Notes: a model not told the origin generated them from the letters alone. Positions 46,815 to 58,727 are shown, counted from the first letter of the stretch. The stretch is DNA of 64,000 bases from Cardinalis cardinalis (GCA_014549065.1 JACDOX010000144.1:860324-924323); one strand, 5' to 3'. Translations and numbers: made by a program.

Positions 46815-49045
46815 CCTGGCAGCGCTGGAGATGCTGGGACACAAACCCAGCACTGCCCCGCCTCTGTTACCTCCAATGCAGCCCTGGTGGCAGCAGGACA
46901 GATTCCTGCTGGGACAGGGCACAGCCTGACCCTGCAGATGGCGATGGCTCCGTCTCACAGAGCTCTGCTGCAGGCTGGAGAATTTTAATAAGGACAGGGA
47001 AAAAATAGCAGGAGACAGGGAGAAAGGGAGACGTCGCAAGGAACCTGACCTTATTTCCTCAGTGTGTGTGACTAAATCACACAGCTAAAAATAGGTAAGT
47101 GATTTGCTTTGATGCTGGAGGATTTTGCTGATACCACTTTTGTTACACGTATAAGTATAGAGATTTAATATAACATTTCCCTCACTGCAGTGCCTTCTAT
47201 TAAGACAGTGCTGAAGTCTCCAGAGCTGCTGGCTCTGCCTGCTCTTTTAAGCTGCGAGCCACAGCAGAAACTTCTTGCCTCTGAAACTAATGTGCTGCTG
47301 GCCTCTGGGAAAGTGCAGAAATTTCTGCCAGGNGGGATATTTAGTGTCAGGCTTTGTCCACTCCTGCTTCTCTGAGACAGCCACTCCAGCCCCAGTGGGA
47401 GCTCCCATGCTTGTTTGTTATGAGTGACTTTGGAAAGTTTTTTTGTCCCAATCTCCCCTGTCTCTATAATGGGGAGGATAAAAACCCATCTCTGGAGGGT
47501 CTCCAGCAAATTGGCCAGATGGGGCCATGGGGATGGCTGGGAGGGGTAGGGGTGAGACCTGTGAGCTCCCACAGCTGATGGAGAGGACACCAGAGGCTGG
47601 TGAGANCACAGAGGTCAGTCCTGGGGTCAGTGTTGTTTCACAGAGCTGGAGGATGGCACAGAGAGCACCTCTGAGGNTGCAGGAGAGGAGAAACTGAGGT
47701 GTGTGTGATGGACTGGATGGCTGTGGCACCATTCTGAGGGAACAGGCCAGCAGGAATCCCAGAAATTAAATAGGAGAGGAATAAACCTTTCCCTGGGGGG
47801 AACCACCCCAAGCAGAGCACNTGCAGAGAAGGACAGGAGGGTCCTGCTGGGCACCAGGCTGGCCATGAACAACCCATGTGCCCCTGTGAGAAACCCAGAC
47901 AACCTGGGGACCTGGGGCAAAGCGGGCAGTGGGGGGGTCTGGGTCCTGCTGCTCTCCCCAAACCAAAGCTTTTCTCCTTTTCTGACTGAGCCAAGTGTCG
48001 GCTCTGCTCAGCATCTGAGGCTTGAAGGGTACAAATGGGGAGAATTATTCATCACTAAACAATTATTCTGTTGCATAAAGCTCTCAGTATTTGTTGCTGA
48101 GGAGCCTGGGCTGAATGCAAACCTGCAGACAGAACTGTCAGGGAGCAGGGGAGAAGAGATGGGGCTTTATGTGCGTGCAGAGCAGAGCACCTCACCAGGG
48201 CCTGCCTTTTTCCTTTTTCCTTTTTCCTTTTTCCTTTTTCCTTTTTCCGTTTTCCTTTTTCCTTTTTCCTTTTCTCAGTGTTTTCCCTCATTTCCCTCCA
48301 ATTTTCCTCTTCTTTGGCAAGCTCTGCTTGCACACAAAGGTGCCAGACCTTCCCTCTACCTTCTGCATGGACTCTGAGGCTGAGCTGTAGTAGGTGGGGA
48401 AACTGAGGAAATGACCACACTCTGAGGATATCCAAGGTTCCAGGCACTCTTTTCTCCTCCTGGCCATCTGGGAAAGNCCAAGAGGATGCTGCTGCTCTCC
48501 CACACCCTCTGATTCCTCAGGGAGGGAGCGATGCATGCTCTGTGCTCCTCGCAGAGGGCTCTGTAAATAAAGGCTCCAGCTGGGGTATGCCAAGAGCTGG
48601 CACGGCAGGGACTGCCACTCTGTCAACATANCCCCGCTCCTGACAGGCCCTGCTTTGTTGAAACAGCTCCTTGCCATGGACTGAGTTTATCTCTAAGTGC
48701 CTGGATTTACACCAGAGATGCAAACAGCCTGGTAAATCTGCCACCGAGGCACGGGGGTGGCATTTATCTGTGTCCCCGTGTGCAGCTGGGGATTCTCTGC
48801 ACTGCTCAGCCCGGACGTGACTCTCTGCCCGTGCAGCAGGCAGCTCTGGGGCTCAGGGGGACTCTTAGCAGCCATAAAATGTGCAATTAACCCCCCCTTT
48901 CCTACTCCAAGCTGTCTCATCAGGCTCCCAGGCCAGCGAAGGCTGCAGCTGGGAAGAGATGAGCGCGCTGTGTTCAGCCTCCAGCTGCAAGGCACATACC
49001 CAGGGTTTAAAAACCAGGGCTCTGCCCTCCTCCCTGCACCCAGCC
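46815..49045. other. Intergenic between two solo LTRs, no supported gene
   Basis: The two flanking LTRs each have their own target-site duplication, so this is not the interior of one provirus. It contains a (TTTTTCC)n tract and no recognisable exon. Confidence 0.55.
48204..48275. repeat. (TTTTTCC)n heptanucleotide repeat
   Basis: About ten 7-base units, pure pyrimidine on the + strand apart from one G. Such mirror-symmetric tracts can form triplex (H-) DNA. Confidence 0.93.
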
Positions 49046-49429
49046 TGTGACCGTGTTCACGGGGGTCTCAGGACGAGGGAAGACACGAGGATCTGACTCC
49101 ATGTTTCAGAAGGCTGATTTATTATTTTATGATATATATTACATTAAAACTATACTAAAAGAATAGAAGAGAGGATTTCATCAGAAGGCTAGCTAAGAAT
49201 AGAATAGGAAAGAGTGATAACTAAGGTTTGTGGCTCGGACAGAGAGTCTGAGCCAGCTGACTGTGATTGGCCATTAATTAGAAACAACCACATGAGNCCA
49301 ATCCCAGATGCACCTGTTGCATTCCACAGCAGCAGATAACCATTGNTTGCATTTTGTTCCTGAGGCCTCTCAGCTTCTCAGGAGGAAAAATCCTAAGGAA
49401 AGGGTTTTTCATAAAAGATGTCTGAGACA
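49046..49429 (-). mobile_element. Solo LTR (family A, copy 4)
   Basis: The 384-bp element runs from TGTGACCG to TGAGACA on the + strand. An exact 6-bp duplication, CCAGCC, flanks it (49040-49045 and 49430-49435). It is very close to copy 2. Its palindrome at 49232-49254 has the loop TCTCT in LTR sense. Confidence 0.92.
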
Positions 49430-50494
49430 CCAGCCCATGCCCTCTGGCCACCATGTGCCCTCAGAAAAGCCANCTGCTGCATCTCCTCCCTGGCCATCAC
49501 CTCTCTGCACCCATTTTGGGGGAACAGAGCCTCTTGTTGCAGTCCTGGTGCCGAGCAGATACAAAAGCACTAAATTAATTTTCATAGAGCCTTTCGGTCA
49601 AGCAGCTCAAAGCCTTTCAGACTTTAATTGAGCTTTGGAGTTAATGAAGCCTCTCTAACATGCCTAGTGGATAAAGAAGTGTTTATGATCCTGTTTTGCA
49701 GAGGTTGAGCAGGAAGCTGGGCAGGTTGGTGTATGGGTTGGGTTAAAGTTGTTTTCCCCTTAAAAACTAATCATGAAGCATAGAAAGGCTTGATATATCA
49801 AAAGAAATATATCCAGCACATTGTTCTGGAGACGGATTTTTTTTTTCNTCCTTGTTCTCTANGGAAATTGCCAGCAAACTTTGGGACTGAAATCACTTTT
49901 TCCATGCAAACTAAGTCAACTCTTCTAACTCCCTTGACAGCAGCAGCACCCCAAGAGCAAAGACCTTCTGTGCTCAGAGGTCCCAGGCTCTCAGAGCTGT
50001 CCATGCTGCATCAAACAGGAGAACTAAACAACTTCCAGACACCATGCTGTGAAACAGTCCATACATTCCAGGCGTTTCCTTCTCCAGCCTTGCCAGGGCG
50101 CCCAGGATTTCTGTGTGGACCCGAAGATCTGACCCTGCAAAGTGCCTCCCACTGATGGTGGGGAAAACCCCTCATTCCCTGACCATCCCCATGTAATTCC
50201 TTGGTACCTGTGGTCAGGACTCTGCTGTGGCTGCCCGGCACAGGCCCTGGCCTGGTGCAAATTCTGTTTTGCTGCTCTCTGCCAGCCCTGGAGAGCACAT
50301 CCTCCTGCACAGCAGCACTCCTGCAGCATGCTGACCTCAAACCAGTCAGCGCCTTTTGGAGGGACCCTTGGTGGCTGTGATAGCTTGTCCCAAACTCGCC
50401 CTCTCTGTGTGTTTAACTGTGCCCACTGCGGCTGTGACTGGGCTGAGCAGCTCCCTGTGCCCTGCCTGGCTCCTGCCTCCAGCCTGGCCATCCC

Positions 50495-50765
50495 TGGGAC
50501 TTTGTTAAAACCAGTTCCCTTTGATACCTGCAGCCCTGCTGCCCACATCAGGGACTTTGTTAAAACCAGTTCCCTTTGATACCTGCAGCCCTGCTGCCCA
50601 CAATCTGGGATTTTGTTAAAAACCAATTCCCCTGGACACCCTGCAGCCCACATTTGGGATTTTGTTAAAGCCAATTCCCATTGACACCCCACAGCCCTGC
50701 TGCCCACATCTGGAATTTTGTTAAAGCCAGTTCCTTTTGGCACCTGCAGCCCTGTTGCCCACATC
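50495..50765. repeat. 55-bp minisatellite, five units
   Basis: Five units of about 55, 56, 49, 55 and 55 bases each contain 'ttttgttaaa' or 'ctttgttaaa', then 'ccagttccc' or a variant, and end in 'gctgcccacatc'. The first two are nearly identical; the third lacks several bases. Confidence 0.92.
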
Positions 50766-51283
50766 TGGACACGGGGCAAAGGGGGCTCAGGCTGCCTGGC
50801 ATTTCCCAAAAGGGAACCTGTGGTGTCCTATATAACAATAAAATGGATAAAGTTGGGGACACACATATCCTTCTTCCCTGTTTTTCCCTTGCCAGGCTCC
50901 CTGTGTCTCGTTTTCAGTGTGGGCACAAGCAGAGGACAGCCCTGGGGTGCTGTGGGCTGGGCCAAGCANTAAAGTTTAGAGAATTGTGTGAGCCACACAG
51001 GCCTAGAAAACACACAGAAATCACAAGGAAGGACACCTCCATGAAAAAAATAATTGTTTTTCCATGTGAAGGAAAACATCTGCATGGACACCATTCCTCT
51101 GGCTCTCCTTGCAGGGCTCCCCAGTTCCAGGGAGTTTTCCCACACCTCAGGGAAGGCTCAATGCCCATTGCCTTTTGGGACACACTGAATTAGGATCAGC
51201 CCTCCCTCCTGTCTCCATCTGCTCTTCCTGTGGTGGATTTCCTCGAGGATTTAAAAGAAATCCTTCAGATCCATTGAAGAAAA

Positions 51284-51370
51284 AATTATATATATATATA
51301 TATATATAGGTATGCACATATTTATACATATATATACATATACACACACACACACATATATATATACACA
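51284..51370. repeat. AT and CA dinucleotide microsatellite
   Basis: A (TA)n run, then mixed 'tacatata', then (CA)n and a second (TA)n run. It lies directly upstream of the CpG-rich segment. Confidence 0.9.
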
Positions 51371-51479
51371 GATGAATACATGATAGATAGATGGACAGAC
51401 ATAAGAAATCATGTATATGTATATAAAATCGTGCTTTCAGGTTGTCCCAGGAGCAGGATGGCTGCACCCCACCCCTACA

Positions 51480-51660
51480 GCCTCGCAGTCCCCTCCCGGC
51501 AGTGCCTGAAATCGGGCTCGAGGAGGGGCTTGGGCGTTTCCTGGCCGGACTCTGGCGGCTTTGGGAGCGCGGCTCCGGCGAGCCCCGTGCGCGGCAGGTG
51601 GCGTCGCAGCTCCACGGGAGACGGGCGGCCGCGGGGATGCGGGGATGGGGCTCAGGGATG
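51480..51660. other. CpG-rich segment (island-like) before a gap
   Basis: The stretch is dense in CG dinucleotides ('ggctccggcgagccccgtgc', 'gacgggcggccgcgg') in a window that is otherwise CpG-poor. It runs into a GC-rich minisatellite and an assembly gap. It could be the promoter of an unrecognised transcript, but I see no exon. Confidence 0.45.
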
Positions 51661-52545
51661 NNNNNNNNNNNNNNNNNNNNNNNNNNNNNNNNNNNNNNNN
51701 NNNNNNNNNNNNNNNNNNNNNNNNNNNNNNNNNNNNNNNNNNNNNNNNNNNNNNNNNNNNNNNNNNNNNNNNNNNNNNNNNNNNNNNNNNNNNNNNNNNN
51801 NNNNNNNNNNNNNNNNNNNNNNNNNNNNNNNNNNNNNNNNNNNNNNNNNNNNNNNNNNNNNNNNNNNNNNNNNNNNNNNNNNNNNNNNNNNNNNNNNNNN
51901 NNNNNNNNNNNNNNNNNNNNNNNNNNNNNNNNNNNNNNNNNNNNNNNNNNNNNNNNNNNNNNNNNNNNNNNNNNNNNNNNNNNNNNNNNNNNNNNNNNNN
52001 NNNNNNNNNNNNNNNNNNNNNNNNNNNNNNNNNNNNNNNNNNNNNNNNNNNNNNNNNNNNNNNNNNNNNNNNNNNNNNNNNNNNNNNNNNNNNNNNNNNN
52101 NNNNNNNNNNNNNNNNNNNNNNNNNNNNNNNNNNNNNNNNNNNNNNNNNNNNNNNNNNNNNNNNNNNNNNNNNNNNNNNNNNNNNNNNNNNNNNNNNNNN
52201 NNNNNNNNNNNNNNNNNNNNNNNNNNNNNNNNNNNNNNNNNNNNNNNNNNNNNNNNNNNNNNNNNNNNNNNNNNNNNNNNNNNNNNCGGGGATGGGGCTC
52301 GGGGATGCGGGGATGGGTCTCGGGAATGCGGGGATGTGGCTCAGAGATGCGGGGATGGGGCTCGGGGATGCAGGGATGAGTCTCAGAGATGAGGGTATGC
52401 AGCTCAGGGATGCGGGGATGGGGCTCGGGGATGCAGGGATGAGTCTCAGAGATGAGGGTATGCAGCTCAGGGATGCGGGGATGCAGCTCAGGGATGGAGA
52501 GATGGGGCTCGGGGATGCAGGAACGGGGTTTGGGAATGTGCAGAG
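51630..52545. repeat. 21-bp GC-rich minisatellite interrupted by a gap
   Basis: Twelve visible 21-base units of the type 'cggggatggggctcggggat' follow the gap, and about one and a half precede it, so the array probably runs through it. Units 4-6 are repeated as units 7-9, a 63-bp higher-order block. Because 21 is divisible by three, frames stay open on both strands (Gly-Asp-Ala-Gly-Met-Gly-Leu type), which is not evidence for coding. Confidence 0.92.
51661..52286. other. Assembly gap, 626 Ns
   Basis: A run of 626 N bases inside the 21-bp minisatellite. Its true length is unknown. Long frames drawn across it are artefacts. Confidence 0.99.
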
Positions 52546-52740
52546 GCACTCGGCGGCGGGCAGGAGGGGAACGGGCTCGGTCTCTGCCAGCGCCGGGAGT
52601 TTCCTGTGCCTGCCCGAGCTTGCCCCGAGGCAGGGCTGGGGTTTGTCGCCTCTCCCCCGTTGTGGCCGTGGTGGTTGNTGGCGTGTGTGGGCTGTTCATC
52701 CCAGACAAAGCTGTTCGGGGATATTTTGGCTGAATTGTAT

Positions 52741-53035
52741 AATCACAGGACAGTCTGGGTGGGAAGGGAGATTGAAGATGATCCAAACCCAGCACCCTAG
52801 TCATGGGCAAGGACACCTTCCACCAGACCAGGTTGTTCCAGCTGGTCCTGAGCATTTCCAGCTTCTCTGGGCACCCTGTGCCAGGGCCTCAGCACCCTCA
52901 CATCCAGAATTTCTCCCTAAGAACCAATCTAACCCTGNCCTCTGCCAACTTAAATCCATTCCCCCTTGTCCTATCCCTACATGCCTTGGAAATCTGTCTG
53001 TACTCAGGGAAACCACCNCTCCTGCCTTGAGCAAG
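52741..53035 (-). mobile_element. CR1 LINE fragment, 3' part
   Basis: Read on the + strand it passes from 'gtctgggtgggaaggg' through 'gggcaaggacaccttccacc' and 'ttctctgggcaccctgtgcc' to 'cattcccccttgtcctatcc', the reverse complement of the CR1 3' region. It is more diverged than the copy at 25604. Confidence 0.85.
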
Positions 53036-54639
53036 CATCCCCCTTCTAAAACATGGAAACCTCTAAAAGGAGTGTGGAATTCTCTGGGAGTGTCACCCAT
53101 CTCACCCAGACACTCAGCCCCGCTCTCACTGTCTGTGCTTCCATCCTGACTCTGCAGGATTTGCAGGCAGGGAGCCTGGAACACCCAAACCATGCTGTGC
53201 CTTCACCATTTTTTAAATTTTTATTTATTTTTTCTTCTGCTTTTAAACACTGTTCAATTTTCAACTTCAGAAAAGTCGTGGGGACGTTGCCAGAACCACT
53301 GCAGTAGGAATTGCACTAAAACTAAATATAGAAATGAAATTTTGGATGAAATACAGGCTTGGGTGCATTTTGGCAGGAGTCTCAGTGTTTTCCTCACAGT
53401 GCTGGCTCTGTGTGGAGCAGAATATTCCCAGGAATAGAAGTGGATGGCATTTGGGGCTGCAGTTTTGAAATGTGGAGGGAAAGTTTGCATCAGCATGAGA
53501 GGACTTAGTAAGAAGAATAGAACTGAACACAGATTTTATGTCCTGTGAAATTCCCAGGGTTTATTTAATTTCTAAGTAGAATAAAACTTTTTTTTTTTTT
53601 TTGTCTCTCTGTAAGAATAGTATAACCTGGAGAAAAATACTTGTGTTTAGAACAATTAGCATCAGTGTTGAACTGTTTGGGCTTTTGGTAGCTGATAGCT
53701 GATTCTGACACGTCCATCTTGACTTTTGATAAGGTGGCAAGAGTCCAAAAAAAGCCAAAATAAATGGCAAGGTAGAACTGCATCAAAACAATAAAATAGA
53801 AGTGAAATTGTCCTGTTCNTGCAAGCCACTTTGCATTCATGGAAAAGCATCCACTGCCTGAAAAAACCTTCAGTGGAACAACTTTTGACCCAGTTTTGTT
53901 TAGATTTTCATTTGCCATGGCAAGAGCAGAGGCGTATGCAATTTTCAGGTCCAGGTGAATTGTAATTTATAATATTGCTTTTCAATGAAGCAATACATAA
54001 ATATTTGTGTATAAATACCTGCGTATTTATAGATTAATTTTTAATTTAATTTTTTTCCCAGCTGCTGAATTATGATTTAACAGGTGTAATGTCTATGGGG
54101 TATCCTGCAGTTATTCCAGGGGTTCATTGCCTTCAACCCTTCCCAAGGAGCAGAGCTTTGAGGAGGATGCTGCTGGTGAGAGATATGAAGGACCCTGGAA
54201 ATCAACCAATTGAAGACCTGTCTCCTGCAAGTTTAATTTTATTAAGGAAGTTTCTTGTGCCTGAGCACATCCATGGTGCTTGTGCAGCTCTTGCAGGGTG
54301 TGTCTGGGCACAATGCTGGCACCTGGAATGGGAGGACACCATTCCCTGCGATGAAGGTTTTACCACGCTGGGTTTGTGTTTAATTCTTGATTGATCTGTT
54401 TCAAACCCCAGGCCCCGGCGGGGTGTGTGGAGCTGCCTGCGAGGGAGCTTCAGCGTGTGTTGGTGATTGCAGGGGGTGTCCCACAAACACCCCAAGCTGT
54501 GTGGGCAGCAGAGCTCCCTTTTTCACCAACGGCTCTGCTTTCCACCCCACTGTGCTGCTGATGCCCAGGGAGCTGTTCCTGGGGACCTCGGAGCCACCGC
54601 CTGCAGCAACCCCAGCACTGCACGGGGGCTTCCCAGGAA
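53036..54639. other. Intergenic, no supported gene
   Basis: Only short unrelated frames. T-runs lie near 53590 and AT-rich sequence at about 53960-54060. Confidence 0.5.
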
Positions 54640-55374
54640 CTCCTGGAAGAGCCTCAATGAGGGATGTGGGACTCCTGGGGCTCTCCAAAATGCAGTTTAT
54701 TGTATCCAAAATGCAGTTTATTGTATCTAAGGTGTCACAGCAGTGCAGGGTGGCGGGTGACAGAGCTGTGCCCACAGCTGTCTGCTCCAGCTGCAGGCAG
54801 GCCTGGAGACCCTTTGGTTTTGGTCACAATGCATTATAGACTTTTCTTTGCTGAGCATCCTAATACAGTAGGACCAATCTATACCTTAACTTTTACCTAT
54901 AGCCTATCATAACTACTGTAATTACCACATCCATGTTACTGTTCTCCAATCACTCAAAGTCAGTACATTACAGTTTAAGCTAGAAGTTGTTTCTCAGTTT
55001 TCTTGCAGTGGAAAATTCTGAGATCTTTTTTCTACTTGCCACATTTGCTGCCTTGTTTGCCTGTGCTCTCTTNCTGCTTGGTAAAAACATCTTCTTGTTT
55101 GGGGTGGGTTTATCCTTTGCTCTAAGCCATAAAAACCCCTTCTAACCAACACACCCTTTGCCTCCTTGGTTATCCAGTGAGACTGGCTCAGCAATTCTTT
55201 TCTTCTATATCAAAACTNGCTTCCATCTCTATTCCTTCATCAGACTCTGCATTTAAAAATCTTTCTGCTAAGCACACNTATCTGTGAGACTTTCTTGTCA
55301 AACTTTTATCCTTCCCAACAAACTTCCTCCTTGCTTCTCATTCCCCTGTTCCCTCCCACACTTCTCCTGCTCAC
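54640..55374 (-). mobile_element. Probable long ERV LTR (family G)
   Basis: On the minus strand the segment starts 'gtgagcaggagaagtgtgg' and continues through 'cactggataaccaaggagg' and 'ggtcctactgtattaggatg' to an AATAAA-containing motif ('gatacaataaactgcatttt') that is duplicated in tandem at 54688-54730. I associate this sequence with a passerine LTR. The ends and target-site duplication are unresolved, and the left end could lie up to 100 bases further out. Confidence 0.5.
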
Positions 55375-55436
55375 AGTCACTGTGACCCAGCTGAACTCAC
55401 CTGGGCTTTGATAATGAGAGACCTGGAACCCAGCAC

Positions 55437-55887
55437 TGTGACATTCACATTCCCTGAACATGATTCCTTCACCCAGGGTTTNTCTCCTGGGAAGCTGAGA
55501 AGCCTCAGAGAAAAGGAAAACAATTCTTCTCTCATTTGCTTCTCCTGTGTTNTGCTCATGTGGAATGTGTTTGGAGATTGTTTCCCCACAGGTGATTGTT
55601 CCATTGCATTCTGCTGGGAGTTGTTTTCACTCTTTGGCCAATCAGGGCCAAGCTGTGTCAGGACTCTGGAAAGAGTCAGGAGTTTTTATTATTATCTTTT
55701 TAGCATTCTCTAAGTATCCTTTCTGTATTCCTTAGTGAATAGAATAGAATAGAATAGAATAGAATAGAATAGAATAGAATAGAATAGAATAGAATAGAAT
55801 AGAATAGAATAGAATAGAATAACCTTCTGATAAGATGGAGTCCTCCTCATCATTCCTTCCTTTGTTGGTGGCCCTGCATTTACAATA
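55437..55887 (+). mobile_element. Solo LTR (family B), with AATAG microsatellite
   Basis: The element starts TGTGACATTC. It is flanked by a 6-bp direct repeat, CAGCAC (55431-55436 and 55888-55893). The body follows the family B plan: 'tctcctgggaagctgagaag', a 'ccaatcag' block, a 'tttttagcattct' region, the microsatellite and then 'ccttctgataagatggagtc'. It is more diverged than the copy at 60908. Confidence 0.8.
55736..55821. repeat. AATAG pentanucleotide microsatellite inside an LTR
   Basis: About 17 perfect AATAG units at the same internal position as the arrays in the other two family B LTRs. Confidence 0.96.
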
Positions 55888-58727
55888 CAGCACCTCACCC
55901 ATTTCCTGAGCTCCTGGTCAGTGGGGAAGCTAAACTCCAGCTAAAACTAAAGGATTCATGTTGTGGGGAGCTGGAAATGAGGAGGCAGGAGGTGAAATCT
56001 GGGCTGAGAAGGGAGGTTGGGTTTGCTGAGTTTCTGTGGCACAGAGGAGCCTTCCTGTGGTGACTCAGCCTGCTGATAACTTTTTGGCTTGCATGCCTTG
56101 GTTTCATGGTGCTGTGCTGTTCCTAAACTCCTTCACAGCCAACAAGACCTGTGAAATTTGAGGTTTCTGCTGGTTTTAGGCTTNCTGTGAATTAATTGAG
56201 CACTTGTGAAATAAGCTACTGGATTGTAAGTGTATTTTCAGCTCCTCCAGGATAAGGAACACGGGGCCTGATTAGGAGGAATGGCTGAGAGAAACTCAAT
56301 GTTTCTGTTGTGAAATNCAGGCTCTGGGGCCCAAAGCTTGGGGGGACTCTGCCTGAATATTGGAAAAGAATTCTCATATTTTTGGTCAAATTTCTGTTAA
56401 AGAAGAAAGAGAGTGGGAGCAGAACATCTGAGGAGCTCTGGAGGGAGGTGNTCACCTGCACCACCAGAGAACCTGCTTTGAATGCTTGGTCTTAATTAGA
56501 AGAAGAGAGGAAATGAATCTGAATCTTTCCCAACTCAGTTGTTCCTCTTTATCCCCAGCACATGGATCAGTAGCATGGACAACTCTCCCTTAAGTGTTAT
56601 GAGAAAATTAAAAAGGTCTCATTATATTCCACCACAGAAGCAAATAAATAATAATATTATTATTAATATCATTACTTCATTCATCTCTCACAAGAGAAAC
56701 AATTCACTTGCAAATATGGCCAAAGCTTGTTTTGCTGGAGGAGAATTGGGAATCTCAGGGTCANCCCAGCCTCTGCTCATGGTGCTTTGGTGTTTCCTGA
56801 GCCTCCCATGGTCTCTGCTCAGCGCCAGGTCCTTGGTCTCAGCCTGTGCTGGAGCTGCTCACACATTCCCTGTGCTTCCCTGGGAGGTGGAAACAGCCCC
56901 CAGCTGTCCTTGACCTACTCCAGAGAGGGGTTATAAAGCATAATTAATTTCACTTTCAGAAGAGCTTCGAGTTCCCAAGAAGAAAAACGCTGGAAAAGTG
57001 CAAATCATGATTAATCATCATTATGATTCCTATAAATTCCCACTTCAGCTTGGTTGGAAAACAGAGTATTTAGGAGGTAGGAAGGATAGAATGGCCTGGC
57101 TGTGCCCTTGGCCCATGGGGCTGCAGTGTGTGGAGTTACACCTGATTAACACCAGTGCAGGTGGGGNGAGAATCAGAGCCCACAGTCCCCTCTGCACTCA
57201 TGCTTGGTGCTAAATTGCTGCCAGTCTCTGCCTGAAGCCTCCAGGAGACAGTTCAGTACTGGCTGTTCCTTCTTTCTCCCTTGTGGAGGGCTTGGAAGGT
57301 TTAATTCAATCAGATTCCTAAATGGAAAATAACAGTGCCATGAAAAAAACCCGCCGCGGATGTCTGTGAAAAGGATTTTGTCTTCGGTGAGTTTTGATCT
57401 GGATCCTGAAAGAGCAAGACAAAACCCTGTGATTGACATCCTTGTTCTGCAAAAGGTGCCTTGGAGGAAGCTTTCAGAGCCAGAGGTTTCCTTTGCTGCA
57501 GGGGGTGTGGAGAAAGTCCAAGTTTCACAGCTTTTTGTTGGTTTTTCTCGGATTTTTTTTCCTATTTGCAGTGTAAAGATGTGAGATCTTCTGAAGTTTT
57601 ATTTTTCTGGAGACAGCAGCTCACCTCAGCAGAAAAAAACCCAAGGATTTACAAATCACTGCTGGTCTCCCTCCTGACCACTGATCCCCCTGGAATGATG
57701 CTCTTACCCCAGTGAGGTCCCAAAGTCCCAAACCCCTCTCAGCCCTTCTGAGCCTGAAAAATGATGGAAGGAGGGTCCAAGGGATCCTGCCAAGGTTTGC
57801 CAGGAATCCATCCTGCTTTCCTCCTGGGATGCTCCTGCCAGCATCATCCTTGTGCAGATACTAGAGATTTTATTTTTATTTTTATTCCCCTGCTAGGCTG
57901 AAATCAGGGGTTTTGGACTTTTCTGTAAATCAGAGATGTTTTCTTTCAGTGACAATGATGCTTCCCTGCTGGGTGTGTGGCACTGGGCTTGGGCTGGCCA
58001 GGTGCTGGCTTTAACAGTGGTGCACTGTGACAAACACCCTCATTTTTCACCTTTAGATGGATTTGTTCAGCCCCATTCTCTGGGACATCCACAGAAATCC
58101 CACAGCCTTCCATCACCTGGAAAGTGCTGTGACAAACAGCCAGATTCACCCTGGTGCCAGCCCAACAGCAATTGTTTTGTTTGATAATGCAGCTTCTCCC
58201 AGTTTGTGTTTTCCCTAACGAGGAACATCCAGATGCCAGCCTGTCCTCAGGGGTACCTCAGCCTCCCCAGCTGAAGGCAGTAACCAGGTTAGAGGCCATG
58301 CTGCTCTCAAGGGCCTCATGNGCTCTCTCAGTCACTTGCACTTATTCTTTTATTATCTGGATTTTTTTTTGTTTGGTTGTTTTTTCTTTTTCCCACTGAT
58401 GTATTTTTTCCCTCCCTCTCAATTGCTCTCTCCCTCAGTTCTCAGTGAAATAAATGTGACCTGACACTCACACACACACATGGTGTCACCTCCCCTGTCC
58501 CTGTTTGTCACCTCTCCCCTGTTTGCTCCCCACACTGCCCAGCCAGACAGGGATGGCTCCACTCAGGTCATGCTCCCCAAGGAAAATCTCTGAACCTCCC
58601 CCTGGTGAACCCTTTCTGTATGAATGGGAAACCAGATGAAGAGCTGCTTGGAATGGAGCAAATGTGCAAACACTGTGGTGGCTGGGAGGAGGGCAGCGCT
58701 GTGGCTGGGGGGAGAGGCAGGGAGAGC
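55888..58727. other. Intergenic, no supported gene
   Basis: Short frames only. A small ATT-rich patch lies at about 56645-56675. The sequence is otherwise unremarkable. Confidence 0.5.

Larger units (their letters stand above)
49430..51479. other. Intergenic, no supported gene
   Basis: Holds a minisatellite (50495-50765) and an AT/CA microsatellite (51284-51370). A 261-codon minus-strand frame across the minisatellite is a product of its units and is not a credible gene. Confidence 0.5.

Noticed and set aside
46434..49429. One provirus with two LTRs around an internal region
   Set aside because: Each LTR has its own different target-site duplication, they differ in divergence and loop orientation, and no gag, pol or env frame lies between them.
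51380..53149. A 589-codon + strand frame and a 472-codon - strand frame across the gap
   Set aside because: They are held open by 626 Ns and by a 21-bp minisatellite whose unit is a multiple of three.
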